A stretch of DNA of 64,000 bases from JBBQKI01 sp038326725 (GCA_038326725.1 JBBQKI010000003.1:30727-94726); one strand, 5' to 3'; shown: positions 8,414 to 17,712, counted from the stretch's first letter. Numbers and translations are program-made. Notes: generated by a model not told the origin, from the letters alone.

Positions 8414-9532
8414 ATGATCACAGTTAAAGAAATTATCTCCCCAAAAGATTTGAAACGGTTTGTAACCTTTCCATTTCAACTTTACAAAAACTCTGAATAT
8501 TGGGTTCCGCCATTGATAAAGGATGAATTGGAAACTTTGGATAAATCCATAAACCCTGTTTTTCAAAATGCTGAAGCTTGGTATTACCTGGCTTTTAAAG
8601 ATGGGAAAATTGTGGGTAGGATTGCCGTAATTTTAAATCACTTGGAAATAAATCAGCTGGGCAAGAAAAAAGTTCGTTTTGGTTGGCTGGATATGATTGA
8701 TGACATAGGGGTTACCAAAGCGCTTCTTGAAAAAGCTTTTGAAAGGGGAAGAACCCATAGCCTTGAATATATCGAAGGTCCCGTCGGGTTCAGCAATATG
8801 GAAAAAGCGGGTATCCTCACCCAAGGTTTCACCGAGCTGAACACCATGATAACTTGGTACCATCACCCCTACTACGCTGAACATTTTGAACAACTTGGCT
8901 TTGAAAAACAGGCAACTTGGGTAGAATATAAATTGACCATTCCCGATGAAGCTTTCGAAAAAGTGAAGAAGTTTTCTGCAATTATAAGGGAACGCTATAA
9001 ATTGACTGTCATTCGTTTTAAGGACAAAAAGGAAATCCTGCCCTTTGTTGACGATATGTTCGGGCTTTTGAACAAAACCTATAATACACTACAAACCTTT
9101 GTGCCCGTTCAGCAATATCAAATTGAATATTACAAAACGAAATATTTCAATTTTATTCACCCGGATTATATTACATGTATAAAGGACGCGAACAACAAAC
9201 TGATCGCTTTTTCAATTGTGATGCCTTCGTTCTCCATAGCCTTGAAAAAGGCCAACGGGAGCTTGTTTCCATTTGGCTGGTATCATCTTATGCAGGCTCA
9301 GCGCAAGAACAATATGGCTGCTTTTTATTTGATTGGGATAGATCCGGAATATCAGGGAAAAGGGGTTACAGCAATTATTTTTGAGGAAATGCAATACCTG
9401 TTCAATTCCAAAGGAATTCATACTGTTGAAACCAATCCCGAACTAAAGGAAAATACCGCCGTGCAATTGCTATGGAAGGACTACTCCCCCATTCAGCACA
9501 AAGAGCGGAGTACTTTTCGAAAGAGTTTATAG
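8414..9532 (+). CDS. GNAT-like N-acetyltransferase family protein
   Basis: A 372-residue protein of a family found widely in Bacteroidota. The C-terminal part carries YLIGIDPEYQGKGVTAII, a clear GNAT acetyl-CoA binding motif (R/Q-x2-G-x-G/A variant QGKGV). The N-terminal half (ISPKDLKRFVTFPFQLYKN) resembles a second, degenerate GNAT fold, as in peptidoglycan-bridge and MSH-type enzymes. Substrate unknown. It is soluble, with no signal peptide, and lies 12 bases after the preceding outer-membrane gene. Homologues are sometimes labelled GTP cyclohydrolase in databases, which the sequence does not support. Confidence 0.75.
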   Translation: MITVKEIISPKDLKRFVTFPFQLYKNSEYWVPPLIKDELETLDKSINPVFQNAEAWYYLAFKDGKIVGRIAVILNHLEINQLGKKKVRFGWLDMIDDIGVTKALLEKAFERGRTHSLEYIEGPVGFSNMEKAGILTQGFTELNTMITWYHHPYYAEHFEQLGFEKQATWVEYKLTIPDEAFEKVKKFSAIIRERYKLTVIRFKDKKEILPFVDDMFGLLNKTYNTLQTFVPVQQYQIEYYKTKYFNFIHPDYITCIKDANNKLIAFSIVMPSFSIALKKANGSLFPFGWYHLMQAQRKNNMAAFYLIGIDPEYQGKGVTAIIFEEMQYLFNSKGIHTVETNPELKENTAVQLLWKDYSPIQHKERSTFRKSL

Positions 9533-9585
9533 TCCGGGTCCCAAATTCCAAACTCCATTATTGCATTTTGAAATTTAAAATAAAC

Positions 9586-10845
9586 TTATTCCCCCATTGA
9601 TTCTGCAACAGCAGCTGAAAGACGTTTGTAAGTTCCGTTTTCCAAACGCTCGCGAATGGCGGAAAAAGCGTCCAAAGTTTCTTCAATATCTTGAATTGTG
9701 TGAGTTGCAGTGGGAATCATTCGCAATAAAATCAATCCCTTTGGAATAATCGGATATATTACAATGGAACAGAAAATCCCGTGGTTTTCACGCAAATCTT
9801 TTACCAACGCCATAGCTTCGGGAACGCTACCTTTTAAATAAACCGGTGTAACACAACTCTGCGTGGTCCCAATATCGAAGCCTCGTTTGCGCAAACCGCC
9901 TTGAAGCGCGTTCACATTCTCCCAAAGTTTTTCTTTTAGTTCGGGCATGGTGCGGAGCATGTCCAAGCGTTTAAGAGCGCCGGCAACCAACTGCATCTGC
10001 AACGATTTGGCGAACATCTGCGACCTTAAATTATATTTCAAATAATTCATTATTTCTTCATCCCCGGCAATAAATGCGCCGGTACTGGCCATCGATTTTG
10101 CAAAAGTTGCAAAATACACATCGATATCGTCTTGGACGCCTTGTTCCTCGCCCGCTCCCGCTCCGGTTTTACCCAATGTCCCAAATCCGTGTGCATCATC
10201 CACGAAAAGTCGAAAATTATATTTTTTCTTAAGTGCAACTATTTCTTTAAGTTTCCCCTGTTCACCACGCATCCCGAACACGCCTTCGGAAATCAACAAA
10301 ATCCCGCCCCCGGTTTTTTCGGCCACTTTTGTGGCGCGCTGCAGGTTCTTCTCGATACTTTCCATATCATTATGCCGATATGTAAAACGTTGGCCCAAAT
10401 GCAACCTTACCCCGTCGATAATACAGGCGTGGGCATCAACGTCATAAACGATAACATCCACTTTAGAAACCAGCGCATCAATGGTGGAAACCATTCCTTG
10501 GTATCCGAAGTTTAAAAGGTATGCAGCTTCTTTGCTTACAAAAGCAGCAAGTTCACGTTGTAATTGTTCATGAAGGTCCGTGTGTCCACTCATCATCCGT
10601 GCTCCCATGGGATATGCGGAACCATATTTTATGCCCGCATCAGCATCTGCCTTGCGAACTTCGGGGTGATTGGCGAGCCCTAAATAATCGTTTATGCTCC
10701 AAGTGATTACTTCTTTGCCTTTAAAGCCCATCCGGTTGGAAATCTCACCTTCCAGTTTTGGGAAAACGAAATAGCCTTCTGCCTGTTCTGCCCATTTCCC
10801 CAAGGGGCCTTTGTCTTTATATATTTTATCGAATAAATCTCTCAT
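9586..10845 (-). CDS. PLP-dependent alpha-oxoamine synthase, probable cysteate (or serine) fatty acyltransferase
   Basis: Start chosen at the ATG at 10845 (419 residues, MRDLFDKIYKDKGPLG); a TTG at 10869 lies close to a -7 box and is less likely. It shows the alpha-oxoamine synthase signature: substrate/cofactor-stacking His139 in DVDAHACIIDG, Asp216-Asp217 in VDDAHGFG, and the PLP lysine Lys250 in FAKSMASTGAF. Family members condense an acyl thioester with an amino acid: serine palmitoyltransferase, KBL, AONS, or in gliding Bacteroidota the cysteate acyltransferase of capnine synthesis. The upstream neighbour is a cysteine synthase-like enzyme with an altered substrate loop, the expected partner for cysteate formation, so a sulfonolipid role is favoured. 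The serine alternative cannot be excluded. Confidence 0.7.
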   Translation of the reverse strand: MRDLFDKIYKDKGPLGKWAEQAEGYFVFPKLEGEISNRMGFKGKEVITWSINDYLGLANHPEVRKADADAGIKYGSAYPMGARMMSGHTDLHEQLQRELAAFVSKEAAYLLNFGYQGMVSTIDALVSKVDVIVYDVDAHACIIDGVRLHLGQRFTYRHNDMESIEKNLQRATKVAEKTGGGILLISEGVFGMRGEQGKLKEIVALKKKYNFRLFVDDAHGFGTLGKTGAGAGEEQGVQDDIDVYFATFAKSMASTGAFIAGDEEIMNYLKYNLRSQMFAKSLQMQLVAGALKRLDMLRTMPELKEKLWENVNALQGGLRKRGFDIGTTQSCVTPVYLKGSVPEAMALVKDLRENHGIFCSIVIYPIIPKGLILLRMIPTATHTIQDIEETLDAFSAIRERLENGTYKRLSAAVAESMGE

Positions 10846-10873
10846 GAGTTGTTGGTGTTGTTTTGACAAGCCG

Positions 10874-10881
10874 CAAAATTA
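10874..10881 (-). promoter_or_regulatory. -7 element TAATTTTG
   Basis: A TAnnTTTG match on the minus strand. Transcription would begin near 10867, inside the upstream TTG start region, which favours the ATG at 10845 for the acyltransferase gene. It implies the gene has its own promoter despite the upstream partner. Confidence 0.4.
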
Positions 10882-10942
10882 ATTAAATAATAAAGATTGG
10901 CATAATGTTTTTTTGGTGATGGGAATTTAGAAATTTTATAGT

Positions 10943-10983
10943 ATAAAAAAAACCAAACATTCTTTTTAAGTAACATTTGGTTT
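10943..10983 (-). terminator. intrinsic terminator after the cysteine synthase-like gene
   Basis: On the minus strand, AAACCAAA (10983-10976) pairs with TTTGGTTT (10957-10950), followed by a run of T residues down to 10943. It separates the two PLP enzyme genes, so the downstream gene probably needs its own promoter or readthrough. Confidence 0.75.
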
Positions 10984-11007
10984 CTTTAATTTGAAGATTT
11001 GTACTTC

Positions 11008-12042
11008 TTATTTTATGTACTCAATTTTGTGTATCTCGGAAGTTTCAGGATCAAAGAATCCTTGCTGGGCCATCCAATCGTCGCTGAAAACTTTGCTCAT
11101 ATAGCGTGAGCCGTGGTCCGGGAAAATTACCACAATATTGCTGTCTTCGGTAAATTTGCCTTCTTCTTCCAACTGTTTTAAACCTTGCATGGCTGCACCG
11201 CTGGTGTAGCCAACAAAAAGCCCTTCGGTTTTTGCAAGTTCCCGGGCGGTGTGCGCACTGGTTTCGTCGGTTACTTTTATAAAACTATCGATAATTTTAA
11301 AATCGGTGGCGGTGGGAATCAGGTTTTTGCCCAGACCTTCTATGCGGTAGGGATAAATTTCTTTTGAGTCAAACTCCCCGGTTTGATGGTATTTCTGTAA
11401 AACAGAGCCAAATGCATCAACGCCGATTACTTTAATGGCGGGGTTTTTCTCCTTTAAAAAACGTGCAACACCAGAGATGGTACCCCCGGTTCCACTACAA
11501 GCAACCAAATGGGTGATTTGCCCTTGGGTTTGTTCCCAAATTTCAGGTCCGGTAGAGTAATAATGGGCATCTATATTAAGTTCGTTGAAATATTGATTGA
11601 TGTAAATTGAACCTTTTATTTCGCTGTGAATCTTTTTTGCCACTTCGTAATAAGAACGCGAATCATCCGCGCTAACGTGGGCCGGGCAAACATATACCTT
11701 CGCTCCCATCGTTTTCAACATATCTATTTTATCCTTGGATGATTTTGAGCTAACGGCCAAAATGCACTCATAACCTTTGATTATGCTTACCATGGCAATG
11801 CTGAAACCGGTGTTGCCGCTAGTAGTTTCAATGATGGTGTCGCCAGGTTTTAAAATTCCCCTGCGTTCTGCTTCTTCAATAATGTAAAGTGCGATGCGAT
11901 CTTTGGTGGAGTGGCCGGGATTAAACCCTTCTACTTTTGCGAAATAATTACCCTTCATTTTGGAGGTAATTTTATTAAGCTTTATCAATGGTGTGTTGCC
12001 GATAAGTTCCAACACGTTATTGTGGGCTTTTATTTCTTTCAT
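11008..12042 (-). CDS. PLP-dependent cysteine synthase family protein, possible L-cysteate synthase
   Basis: A 344-residue fold-type II PLP enzyme. The cofactor lysine is Lys47 in NPGHSTKDR, the substrate loop TSGNTG spans 74-79, and the phosphate cup is the GTGGT of SGTGGTISG. Canonical O-acetylserine sulfhydrylases read NPGGSVKDR or NPSASVKDR at the lysine; the GHST variant and the position upstream of an alpha-oxoamine synthase suggest a different substrate. In capnine-producing Bacteroidota a related enzyme makes L-cysteate from O-phosphoserine and sulfite. That assignment here rests on context; ordinary cysteine or cystathionine synthesis remains possible. The C-terminal CBS regulatory domain of cystathionine beta-synthases is absent. 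It is cytosolic. Confidence 0.75.
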   Translation of the reverse strand: MKEIKAHNNVLELIGNTPLIKLNKITSKMKGNYFAKVEGFNPGHSTKDRIALYIIEEAERRGILKPGDTIIETTSGNTGFSIAMVSIIKGYECILAVSSKSSKDKIDMLKTMGAKVYVCPAHVSADDSRSYYEVAKKIHSEIKGSIYINQYFNELNIDAHYYSTGPEIWEQTQGQITHLVACSGTGGTISGVARFLKEKNPAIKVIGVDAFGSVLQKYHQTGEFDSKEIYPYRIEGLGKNLIPTATDFKIIDSFIKVTDETSAHTARELAKTEGLFVGYTSGAAMQGLKQLEEEGKFTEDSNIVVIFPDHGSRYMSKVFSDDWMAQQGFFDPETSEIHKIEYIK

Positions 12043-12092
12043 AAAAAGGGAATTCGTTAAATCCTTAGTTAAAACTAAAATCTAAAACCTTG

Positions 12093-12108
12093 CAAAAGTA
12101 CAAAAATA
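12093..12108 (-). promoter_or_regulatory. two abutting -7 elements (TACTTTTG and TATTTTTG)
   Basis: On the minus strand two TAnnTTTG matches lie back to back (12101-12108 and 12093-12100), about 50 bases upstream of the ATG at 12042. They could give two start sites eight bases apart. No clear -33 element was found. Confidence 0.45.
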
Positions 12109-12114
12109 TTTCAA

Positions 12115-14166
12115 TTACTCTTTTATTCCTTCCAAGTCGAGTAAAAAAGCATAGTCCATAGCTACCTCTTTTAAAGCTTCAAACCTGCCGGAAGGCCCGC
12201 CGTGACCAGCTTCCATATTGGTCTGCAACAATAAAACCTTGTATCCGGTTTTCTTTTCGCGCAATTTAGCAACCCATTTGGCCGGTTCCCAGTATTGCAC
12301 TTGACTGTCATGCAACCCGGTGGTGACGAGCATATTGGGATATTCTTTTTCTACCACGTTATCGTATGGCGAATAGGATTTCATATAAAAATAATATTTC
12401 TTGTCGTGAGGATTTCCCCATTCGTCATATTCGCCCGTGGTAAGTGGAATAGTATCGTCCAGCATCGTGGTAAGCACATCCACGAAAGGCACCGAGGAAA
12501 TAATGCCGTTGTACAGTTGCGGCGCCATGTTTATAATTGCGCCCATCAACAACCCCCCCGCTGAACTGCCCGATGCATACAAATGCTTTTCAGAGGTGTA
12601 GCCCTCGGCAATTAAAAACTTGGAAACATCGATAAAATCGGTAAATGTATTTTTCTTTTTCAAAAGCTTACCATCCTCGTACCATTTGGTGCCCAAATCC
12701 TCCCCCCCACGCACGTGAGCCAAGGCATACGCAAAACCACGGTCCAGCAAACTCAGCCGGGCTGTCGAAAAATAAGGATCCGCAGTGGAGCCATAAGCCC
12801 CATAACCATTGAGCAAAAGGGGGTTTGCACCATCTTTTTTGAAGCCTTTTTTATAGACCAGTGAAATGGGGATTTTTGTGCCGTCTTCCGCAGTTGCCCA
12901 CAAACGTTTGGATTCGTAATTGTTTTTATCGAATTTTCCACCCAAAACCTCCACTTCTTTTAAAATAGTTTCCTCTCCCGTTTGCATATTGTAATCAATT
13001 ACTGAAGCGGGCGTTGTCAGTGAATTGTACCCATAACGCAGGATTTTGGTATCGAATTCAACATTTTGAAGCGTAAAAGCGGTATAAGTTTCATCGTGAA
13101 AAGGAAGGTAATAGCTTGTTCCGCTTTCCCAATTTTGAATCCGGATTTCTGAAAGACCGTTGCTACGTTCACTTATAACCAAATATTCCTTGAAAATATC
13201 AATGTCTTCCAATAAAATATCCGGGCTATGCTGAATCATTTCCTTCCAATTTTCCTTTTTAGTTTCGGTATCCAGCGTTTTCATCAATTTAAAATTGACG
13301 GCCTTGTCTTTATTGGTTAAAATATAAAAATCATTTTCATAATGGGATATAGTGTATTCCAACCCACGGACCCGCCGCTGAAAAACCTTGAATTTTTTCT
13401 TCGGCGTGTCAGCGCTCAAAATCCGGAATTCCGAGGTTAGGGTACTGTAACAGCCAATCACCAAAAATTTACCGGATTTTGTTTTGTAAACATAGGTACC
13501 AAAAGCTTCATTCTTCTCATTGAAAATCAAACTATCTTTAGAAGAATCGGTGCCAAGGATATGCCTGAAAATTTTGTCGGCTCTTAATGTTTGTTCGTCC
13601 TTTCGGGTGTAAAAAAGGGTTTTATTATCGTTGGCCCAAGTTGAACCGCCCGTAGTACCAACAATCTGGCATTCCAAAATAGTTCCTGTTTTCAGGTTTT
13701 TTACGAAAATATCATAATTCCTACGCCCTAAAGTATCAACCCCATAGGAAACCAACTGATTGTTGTCGCTTACGTTTATCCCAGAAAGGTTATAAAAAGT
13801 ATGCCCCTTTGCCATTTCGTTTACATCGAACATAATTTCTTCCGGTGCGTCCAAATTCCCTTTCTTTCGGGTATAAATGGGGTAACCTTTTCCTGTTTCA
13901 AAACGTGTTATATAATAGTATTCATTATAAAAATAAGGTACAGAACTGTCATCTTCTTTTATACGCGCCTTCATTTCCTCAAAAAGGTTTTGCTCAAACT
14001 TTTTGGTGTGGGCCGTCATTTTATCAAAATAGTCGTTTTCCGCATTCAAATATTCAATAACGTCTTTCTCCTCCCGCTGATTGAGCCAATAATAATCATC
14101 AATCCGGACATCGCCATGGATTTCAAGTTCTTTGGGTATTTTCTTGGCTTTGGGGGGAGTAATCAT
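12115..14166 (-). CDS. ptrB: oligopeptidase B, S9A family serine peptidase
   Basis: A 683-residue cytosolic peptidase that cuts short peptides after basic residues. The N-terminal beta-propeller half has DDYYWLNQREEKDV, typical of the S9A family. The C-terminal alpha/beta-hydrolase half contains the nucleophile Ser535 in ASGSSAGGL, the aspartate in TTGLHDSQVQYWEP and the histidine in EAGHGGPSGR, so the triad is complete. No signal peptide is present. Length is normal for the family (about 690). The gene stands alone, convergent with nothing and separated by about 145 bases from the divergent ybaB-like gene. Confidence 0.92.
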   Translation of the reverse strand: MITPPKAKKIPKELEIHGDVRIDDYYWLNQREEKDVIEYLNAENDYFDKMTAHTKKFEQNLFEEMKARIKEDDSSVPYFYNEYYYITRFETGKGYPIYTRKKGNLDAPEEIMFDVNEMAKGHTFYNLSGINVSDNNQLVSYGVDTLGRRNYDIFVKNLKTGTILECQIVGTTGGSTWANDNKTLFYTRKDEQTLRADKIFRHILGTDSSKDSLIFNEKNEAFGTYVYKTKSGKFLVIGCYSTLTSEFRILSADTPKKKFKVFQRRVRGLEYTISHYENDFYILTNKDKAVNFKLMKTLDTETKKENWKEMIQHSPDILLEDIDIFKEYLVISERSNGLSEIRIQNWESGTSYYLPFHDETYTAFTLQNVEFDTKILRYGYNSLTTPASVIDYNMQTGEETILKEVEVLGGKFDKNNYESKRLWATAEDGTKIPISLVYKKGFKKDGANPLLLNGYGAYGSTADPYFSTARLSLLDRGFAYALAHVRGGEDLGTKWYEDGKLLKKKNTFTDFIDVSKFLIAEGYTSEKHLYASGSSAGGLLMGAIINMAPQLYNGIISSVPFVDVLTTMLDDTIPLTTGEYDEWGNPHDKKYYFYMKSYSPYDNVVEKEYPNMLVTTGLHDSQVQYWEPAKWVAKLREKKTGYKVLLLQTNMEAGHGGPSGRFEALKEVAMDYAFLLDLEGIKE

Positions 14167-14280
14167 TTTAATTTCGCGAAGTTTTTCTTATTAATTTAGG
14201 GAATGGCCAAATTTAAGTGAAGCAAATGAAATTTCATCTAATATTTTATAAGAATGCCTGTGTTGGCTTTTTCAAAATCG

Positions 14281-14288
14281 TATTTTTG
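14281..14288 (+). promoter_or_regulatory. -7 element TATTTTTG for the YbaB-like gene
   Basis: Exact TAnnTTTG match 23 bases before the ATG at 14312. A TTG at 14263-14265 lies 15 bases upstream, slightly short of the usual -33 spacing. Confidence 0.5.
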
Positions 14289-14311
14289 AATTTAATTTAA
14301 AAAAAAACGCC

Positions 14312-14638
14312 ATGCTTGGAGATTTAATGGGAATGATGGGAAAACTGAAAGAAACCCAGAAAAAAGTTGAAGAAACTAAAATTCGAATGAACAACGTCTT
14401 AATAGATGAAAACAGTAGTGATGGACTGCTTAAAGTTACCCTTACTGCAAATCGGGAAATAAAGGATATTTCAATAGACGAAAAACTTTTGCTAGATAAA
14501 GATCAATTGGAAGACACATTGGTTTTGACGCTTAATAAAGCCATTGAAAAAGCAACAAAAATAAATGAAGATGAACTGGCCGCAGTTGCGAAGGAAGGAA
14601 TGCCAAATATTCCGGGAATGAATGGTTTATTTAAATAA
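14312..14638 (+). CDS. YbaB/EbfC family nucleoid-associated protein
   Basis: A 108-residue protein beginning MLGDLMGMMGKLKETQKKVEE, the methionine-rich N-terminal helix of YbaB/EbfC, followed by the conserved core strand region VTLTANREIKDISIDEKLL. Family members form tweezer-like dimers that bind DNA without strong sequence preference and are often near recR or dnaX; here neither is adjacent. It has its own -7 box and is convergent with the threonine aldolase gene, with a gap of three bases between stop codons. Confidence 0.88.
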   Translation: MLGDLMGMMGKLKETQKKVEETKIRMNNVLIDENSSDGLLKVTLTANREIKDISIDEKLLLDKDQLEDTLVLTLNKAIEKATKINEDELAAVAKEGMPNIPGMNGLFK

Positions 14639-14641
14639 ACA

Positions 14642-15664
14642 TTAAACTGAAAATCCTTTCAAAGTTTCCAAAAACCGCTGGTGCATTTCATCTGTATAAT
14701 CCAAATGGGTTACTATTCGCAGTTTTCCTTGGCCCATTGTGCTGATTTTAATGTCTTTTTGAAATAGTTTTTTTAAGAAGATTTCCTCTGAAAGATTTTC
14801 CGAAAGGTAAAAAATTACAATGTTGGTTTCGGCAGGTTCCACTTTTTTTATGTAGGATTGCTTCGCCAAAACTGAAGCTATTTCCGAAGTTTTTTTATGG
14901 TCATCCGCCAAGCGTTCTACATTATTTTCCAATGCATATAAACCCGCGGCGGCTATAAAACCGATCTGCCGCATGCCTCCTCCCAAAACCTTCCGGACGC
15001 GCATCGCTTTTTTCATGATTTCCTTTTTCCCCAATAGCACGCTGCCCAAGGGCGTTCCCAAACCTTTGCTCAAACAAATGGAAATGGTGTCGAAAACCTT
15101 TCCGTAATCTTCAGGTTTCTGTTTTGTAGCCACCAAAGCATTGAATAATCTTGCCCCGTCCAAATGAAGTCCTAAATTATGCTTGTCACAAACGGTTTTA
15201 ATCTTTTTGAATTCCCCGAAATCATAACATGCGCCCCCACCTTTGTTCGTGGTATTTTCCAAACAAACTAAGGACGTTAGCGGACTGTGGTAAAAATCGG
15301 GCGGGTTGATTGCTTCTTCCACTTGGCTTGCCGTAATCATCCCTCGACTGCCGTCCAAGAGTTTGCAAGAAACCCCGCTGTTGAACGAAACGCCGCCGCC
15401 CTCATAATTGTAAACATGTGCCCACGAATTGCAAATCAACTGTTCGCCTGGCTGGGTGTGCATTTTAATGGCAGCCTGATTTGCCATGCTGCCGGTTGGG
15501 AAAAACAGAGCTTCATCCATCCCGAACATGGAGGCAAGTTTTTTTTCCAGTGCATTTACCGTTGGGTCTTCTTTATAAACATCATCACCAACTTCAGCAT
15601 TCATCATTGCTTTTAGCATTCCGGCAGAAGGTTTGGTAACGGTATCGCTTCTAAGATCAATCAT
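14642..15664 (-). CDS. ltaE: low-specificity L-threonine aldolase
   Basis: A 340-residue PLP enzyme that splits L-threonine or allo-threonine into glycine and acetaldehyde. It begins MIDLRSDTVTKPSAGML, the hallmark N-terminus of the family. It carries HLDGARLFNA, where Asp anchors the PLP ring nitrogen, and SICLSKGLGTPLGS, where Lys forms the Schiff base. Length matches the family. It is cytosolic. The small secreted protein gene lies 37 bases upstream on the same strand and may share its transcript. Confidence 0.92.
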   Translation of the reverse strand: MIDLRSDTVTKPSAGMLKAMMNAEVGDDVYKEDPTVNALEKKLASMFGMDEALFFPTGSMANQAAIKMHTQPGEQLICNSWAHVYNYEGGGVSFNSGVSCKLLDGSRGMITASQVEEAINPPDFYHSPLTSLVCLENTTNKGGGACYDFGEFKKIKTVCDKHNLGLHLDGARLFNALVATKQKPEDYGKVFDTISICLSKGLGTPLGSVLLGKKEIMKKAMRVRKVLGGGMRQIGFIAAAGLYALENNVERLADDHKKTSEIASVLAKQSYIKKVEPAETNIVIFYLSENLSEEIFLKKLFQKDIKISTMGQGKLRIVTHLDYTDEMHQRFLETLKGFSV

Positions 15665-15701
15665 TAACTATTTATTTTTATTATTTATAAATCGTAAATC
15701 T

Positions 15702-16325
15702 TTAATTGGTAATCCTTCTAAATTTCCCTTGTCCCTCTAAGCCTGAAATAGTTTTATTGAGTTCTTTATCCAATACAATTAACTCAAGTGCATTGTTGGC
15801 CCCGGTATTAACGTTCGGGGAATTGGAATCGTTGCCCAGATCGAATTCCTTAAAACTTTTTTCAAATTTTTCCGAACCAAAATTGAAAGTGTATTCCTTT
15901 TGGCAATCCTCTACTTTCATGTTCCCAAAAGGGGATTTATCGGGATTTGCTGCTTTATATGGCTGTACTTCTTCGGCTCTCAAGGTTTCCTTTAATTGGG
16001 ACACCCTATCGGTAATATCCGTTTCAATAACTACGGCATCAAAGTCCCCACAATTATCGAATTTTTTGACATTTGAAATTTCATTTTCTTTCCAAAAAAC
16101 ATACACGGAATAATATGTGGAGGCCGAACTGCACATTTTTCCATCGGACATTTGGAACATTTCAATTTTTCCCTCACAATGATTTTTACGCGAAAAAACG
16201 GCGCCCGAGGAATCAGTGAGTTGACTTATAAATTGTGAAACCATAGAATCCACGAAGGCTTCATCATTTTGGGAAAAAGCAAACGTTCCCGATGAGATAA
16301 GAATAATGAGTAGAAGTTTTTTCAT
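15702..16325 (-). CDS. hypothetical secreted protein
   Basis: A 207-residue protein of no recognised family. A signal peptide is clear (MKKLLLIILISSGTFAFSQ, cut after the Gln or before it). The mature chain has three or four cysteines (in KNHCEGK, KMCSS, NCGDF and EDCQK) that could form disulfides in the periplasm. It is followed on the same strand by the threonine aldolase gene. Apart from this position nothing suggests a function. Confidence 0.75.
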   Translation of the reverse strand: MKKLLLIILISSGTFAFSQNDEAFVDSMVSQFISQLTDSSGAVFSRKNHCEGKIEMFQMSDGKMCSSASTYYSVYVFWKENEISNVKKFDNCGDFDAVVIETDITDRVSQLKETLRAEEVQPYKAANPDKSPFGNMKVEDCQKEYTFNFGSEKFEKSFKEFDLGNDSNSPNVNTGANNALELIVLDKELNKTISGLEGQGKFRRITN

Positions 16326-16482
16326 TTTTTTTTAAAATTTATTGTTGAGGTTTATATTTCAATATTCAATAATTAAGATTTAAGGATTGAATTACCATCC
16401 CAATTTTTTTAACCAGCCTTTGCAATCGCGAACCCTTTTTCAAAAATAGCACGAAATCCTTTCCCCTCATCCAAGTTAAACC

Positions 16483-16490
16483 TATTTTTG
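16483..16490 (+). promoter_or_regulatory. -7 element TATTTTTG for prfB
   Basis: Exact TAnnTTTG match 18 bases before the ATG at 16509, predicting a short leader. No clear -33 box. Confidence 0.5.
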
Positions 16491-16508
16491 CTTAATTTCC
16501 CATCAATC

Positions 16509-17619
16509 ATGACCACAACAGATCAAATCAAAGACCTTAAGAATCGACTGGATGTTTTAAGGCAATATCTTTGACGTAGCCGGTAAGCACATCGAAATTA
16601 CCAACGACGAGGAAAAAACCTTCAACCCCGATTTTTGGAACAAACCCCAAGAAGCTGAGGCTTTTATGAAGGTTTTGCGCACAAAAAAAAAGTGGGTGAC
16701 CGACTACGAAACCGCTTTTTCCTTGACCGAAGAAGCCGAGTTGACCCTTGAATTTTATAGAGAAGGCGAAGGCACGTCTGACCAAGTTGACGTTGCATAC
16801 CAATTGGCCGAAGATGCCATTGAAGCCCTCGAATTCCGTAATATGTTGAGCGAAGAAGGCGATAGCATGAGCGCCGTGCTTCAAATAACAGCCGGCGCAG
16901 GCGGTACCGAAAGTTGCGATTGGGCACAAATGCTAATGCGAATGTATATGATGTGGGCAGAAAAAAACGGTTATAAAATGACCGAACTCAACTTTCAGGC
17001 GGGCGATGTTGCGGGCGTGAAAACCGTTACCATTGAAATTGACGGGGAATACGCTTTTGGATGGCTCAAAAGCGAAAACGGCGTGCACCGTTTGGTGCGC
17101 ATCTCCCCTTTTGACAGCAACGCCAAGCGGCACACCAGTTTTGCATCGGTTTATGTGTATCCGTTGGTGGACGATAGTATTGAGATTGAAATCCATCCGA
17201 ACGATATTTCTTGGGAATTTGCGCGTAGCAGCGGCGCGGGCGGCCAAAACGTGAATAAAGTTGAAACCAAAGCCATCCTTACCCATAAGCCCAGCGGTAT
17301 CGTGATTCACAATAGCGAGACCCGTTCGCAACTCGATAATCGTGAAAAAGCAATGCAAATGCTGAAATCTCAATTGTATGAAATTGAATTGCGAAAACAG
17401 CAGGCCCAACGCGCCGAAATAGAGAACAACAAAATGGCAATTGAATGGGGTTCGCAAATCCGGAATTATGTGTTACATCCCTATAAATTGGTAAAGGACG
17501 TGCGAACGGGACACGAAACCGGGAACACCGAAGCCATTTTGGACGGTCAAATCGATGGGTTTTTAAAAGCCTTTTTGATGATGACGGGGCAAAAGAAGGA
17601 AAAGAAAGAGGGGTTTTAA
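16509..17619 (+). CDS. prfB: peptide chain release factor 2, with programmed +1 frameshift
   Basis: RF2 reads UGA and UAA stops. The gene starts at the ATG at 16509 (MTTTDQIKDLKNRLDV) and meets an in-frame TGA at 16572-16574 after 21 codons, preceded by CTT. Slipping one base gives CTT then GAC at 16573, and the frame continues to 17619, making a 369-residue protein (E. coli RF2 has 365). This is the classic autoregulatory site CUU UGA C. The upstream stimulator is only AAGG with CAA in place of the E. coli GGG. Downstream are the SPF tripeptide (RISPFDS) that recognises UGA and the GGQ loop (SSGAGGQNVNKVETK) for hydrolysis. Reading only from 16666 would truncate the protein by about 50 residues. 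Confidence 0.95.
16560..16575 (+). promoter_or_regulatory. programmed +1 frameshift site of prfB
   Basis: AGG CAA TAT CTT TGA C: slippery CTT at 16569-16571, UGA at 16572-16574, continuing in the +1 frame at GAC 16573. When RF2 is scarce the ribosome pauses at UGA and slips, giving feedback control of RF2. The Shine-Dalgarno-like stimulator is reduced to AAGG. Confidence 0.95.
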
Positions 17620-17712
17620 GAAAATTCCAAATTTCAAATGCCAAAAGTAAAAATATAACTTTAAAAAAAAATAGATTTCAAGGTAAACTATAAACCCTAA
17701 ATCCTAAGACAT

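Noticed and set aside
16537..16929. Minus-strand frame within prfB
   Set aside because: Antisense to the RF2 coding region, including the frameshift continuation; no promoter.
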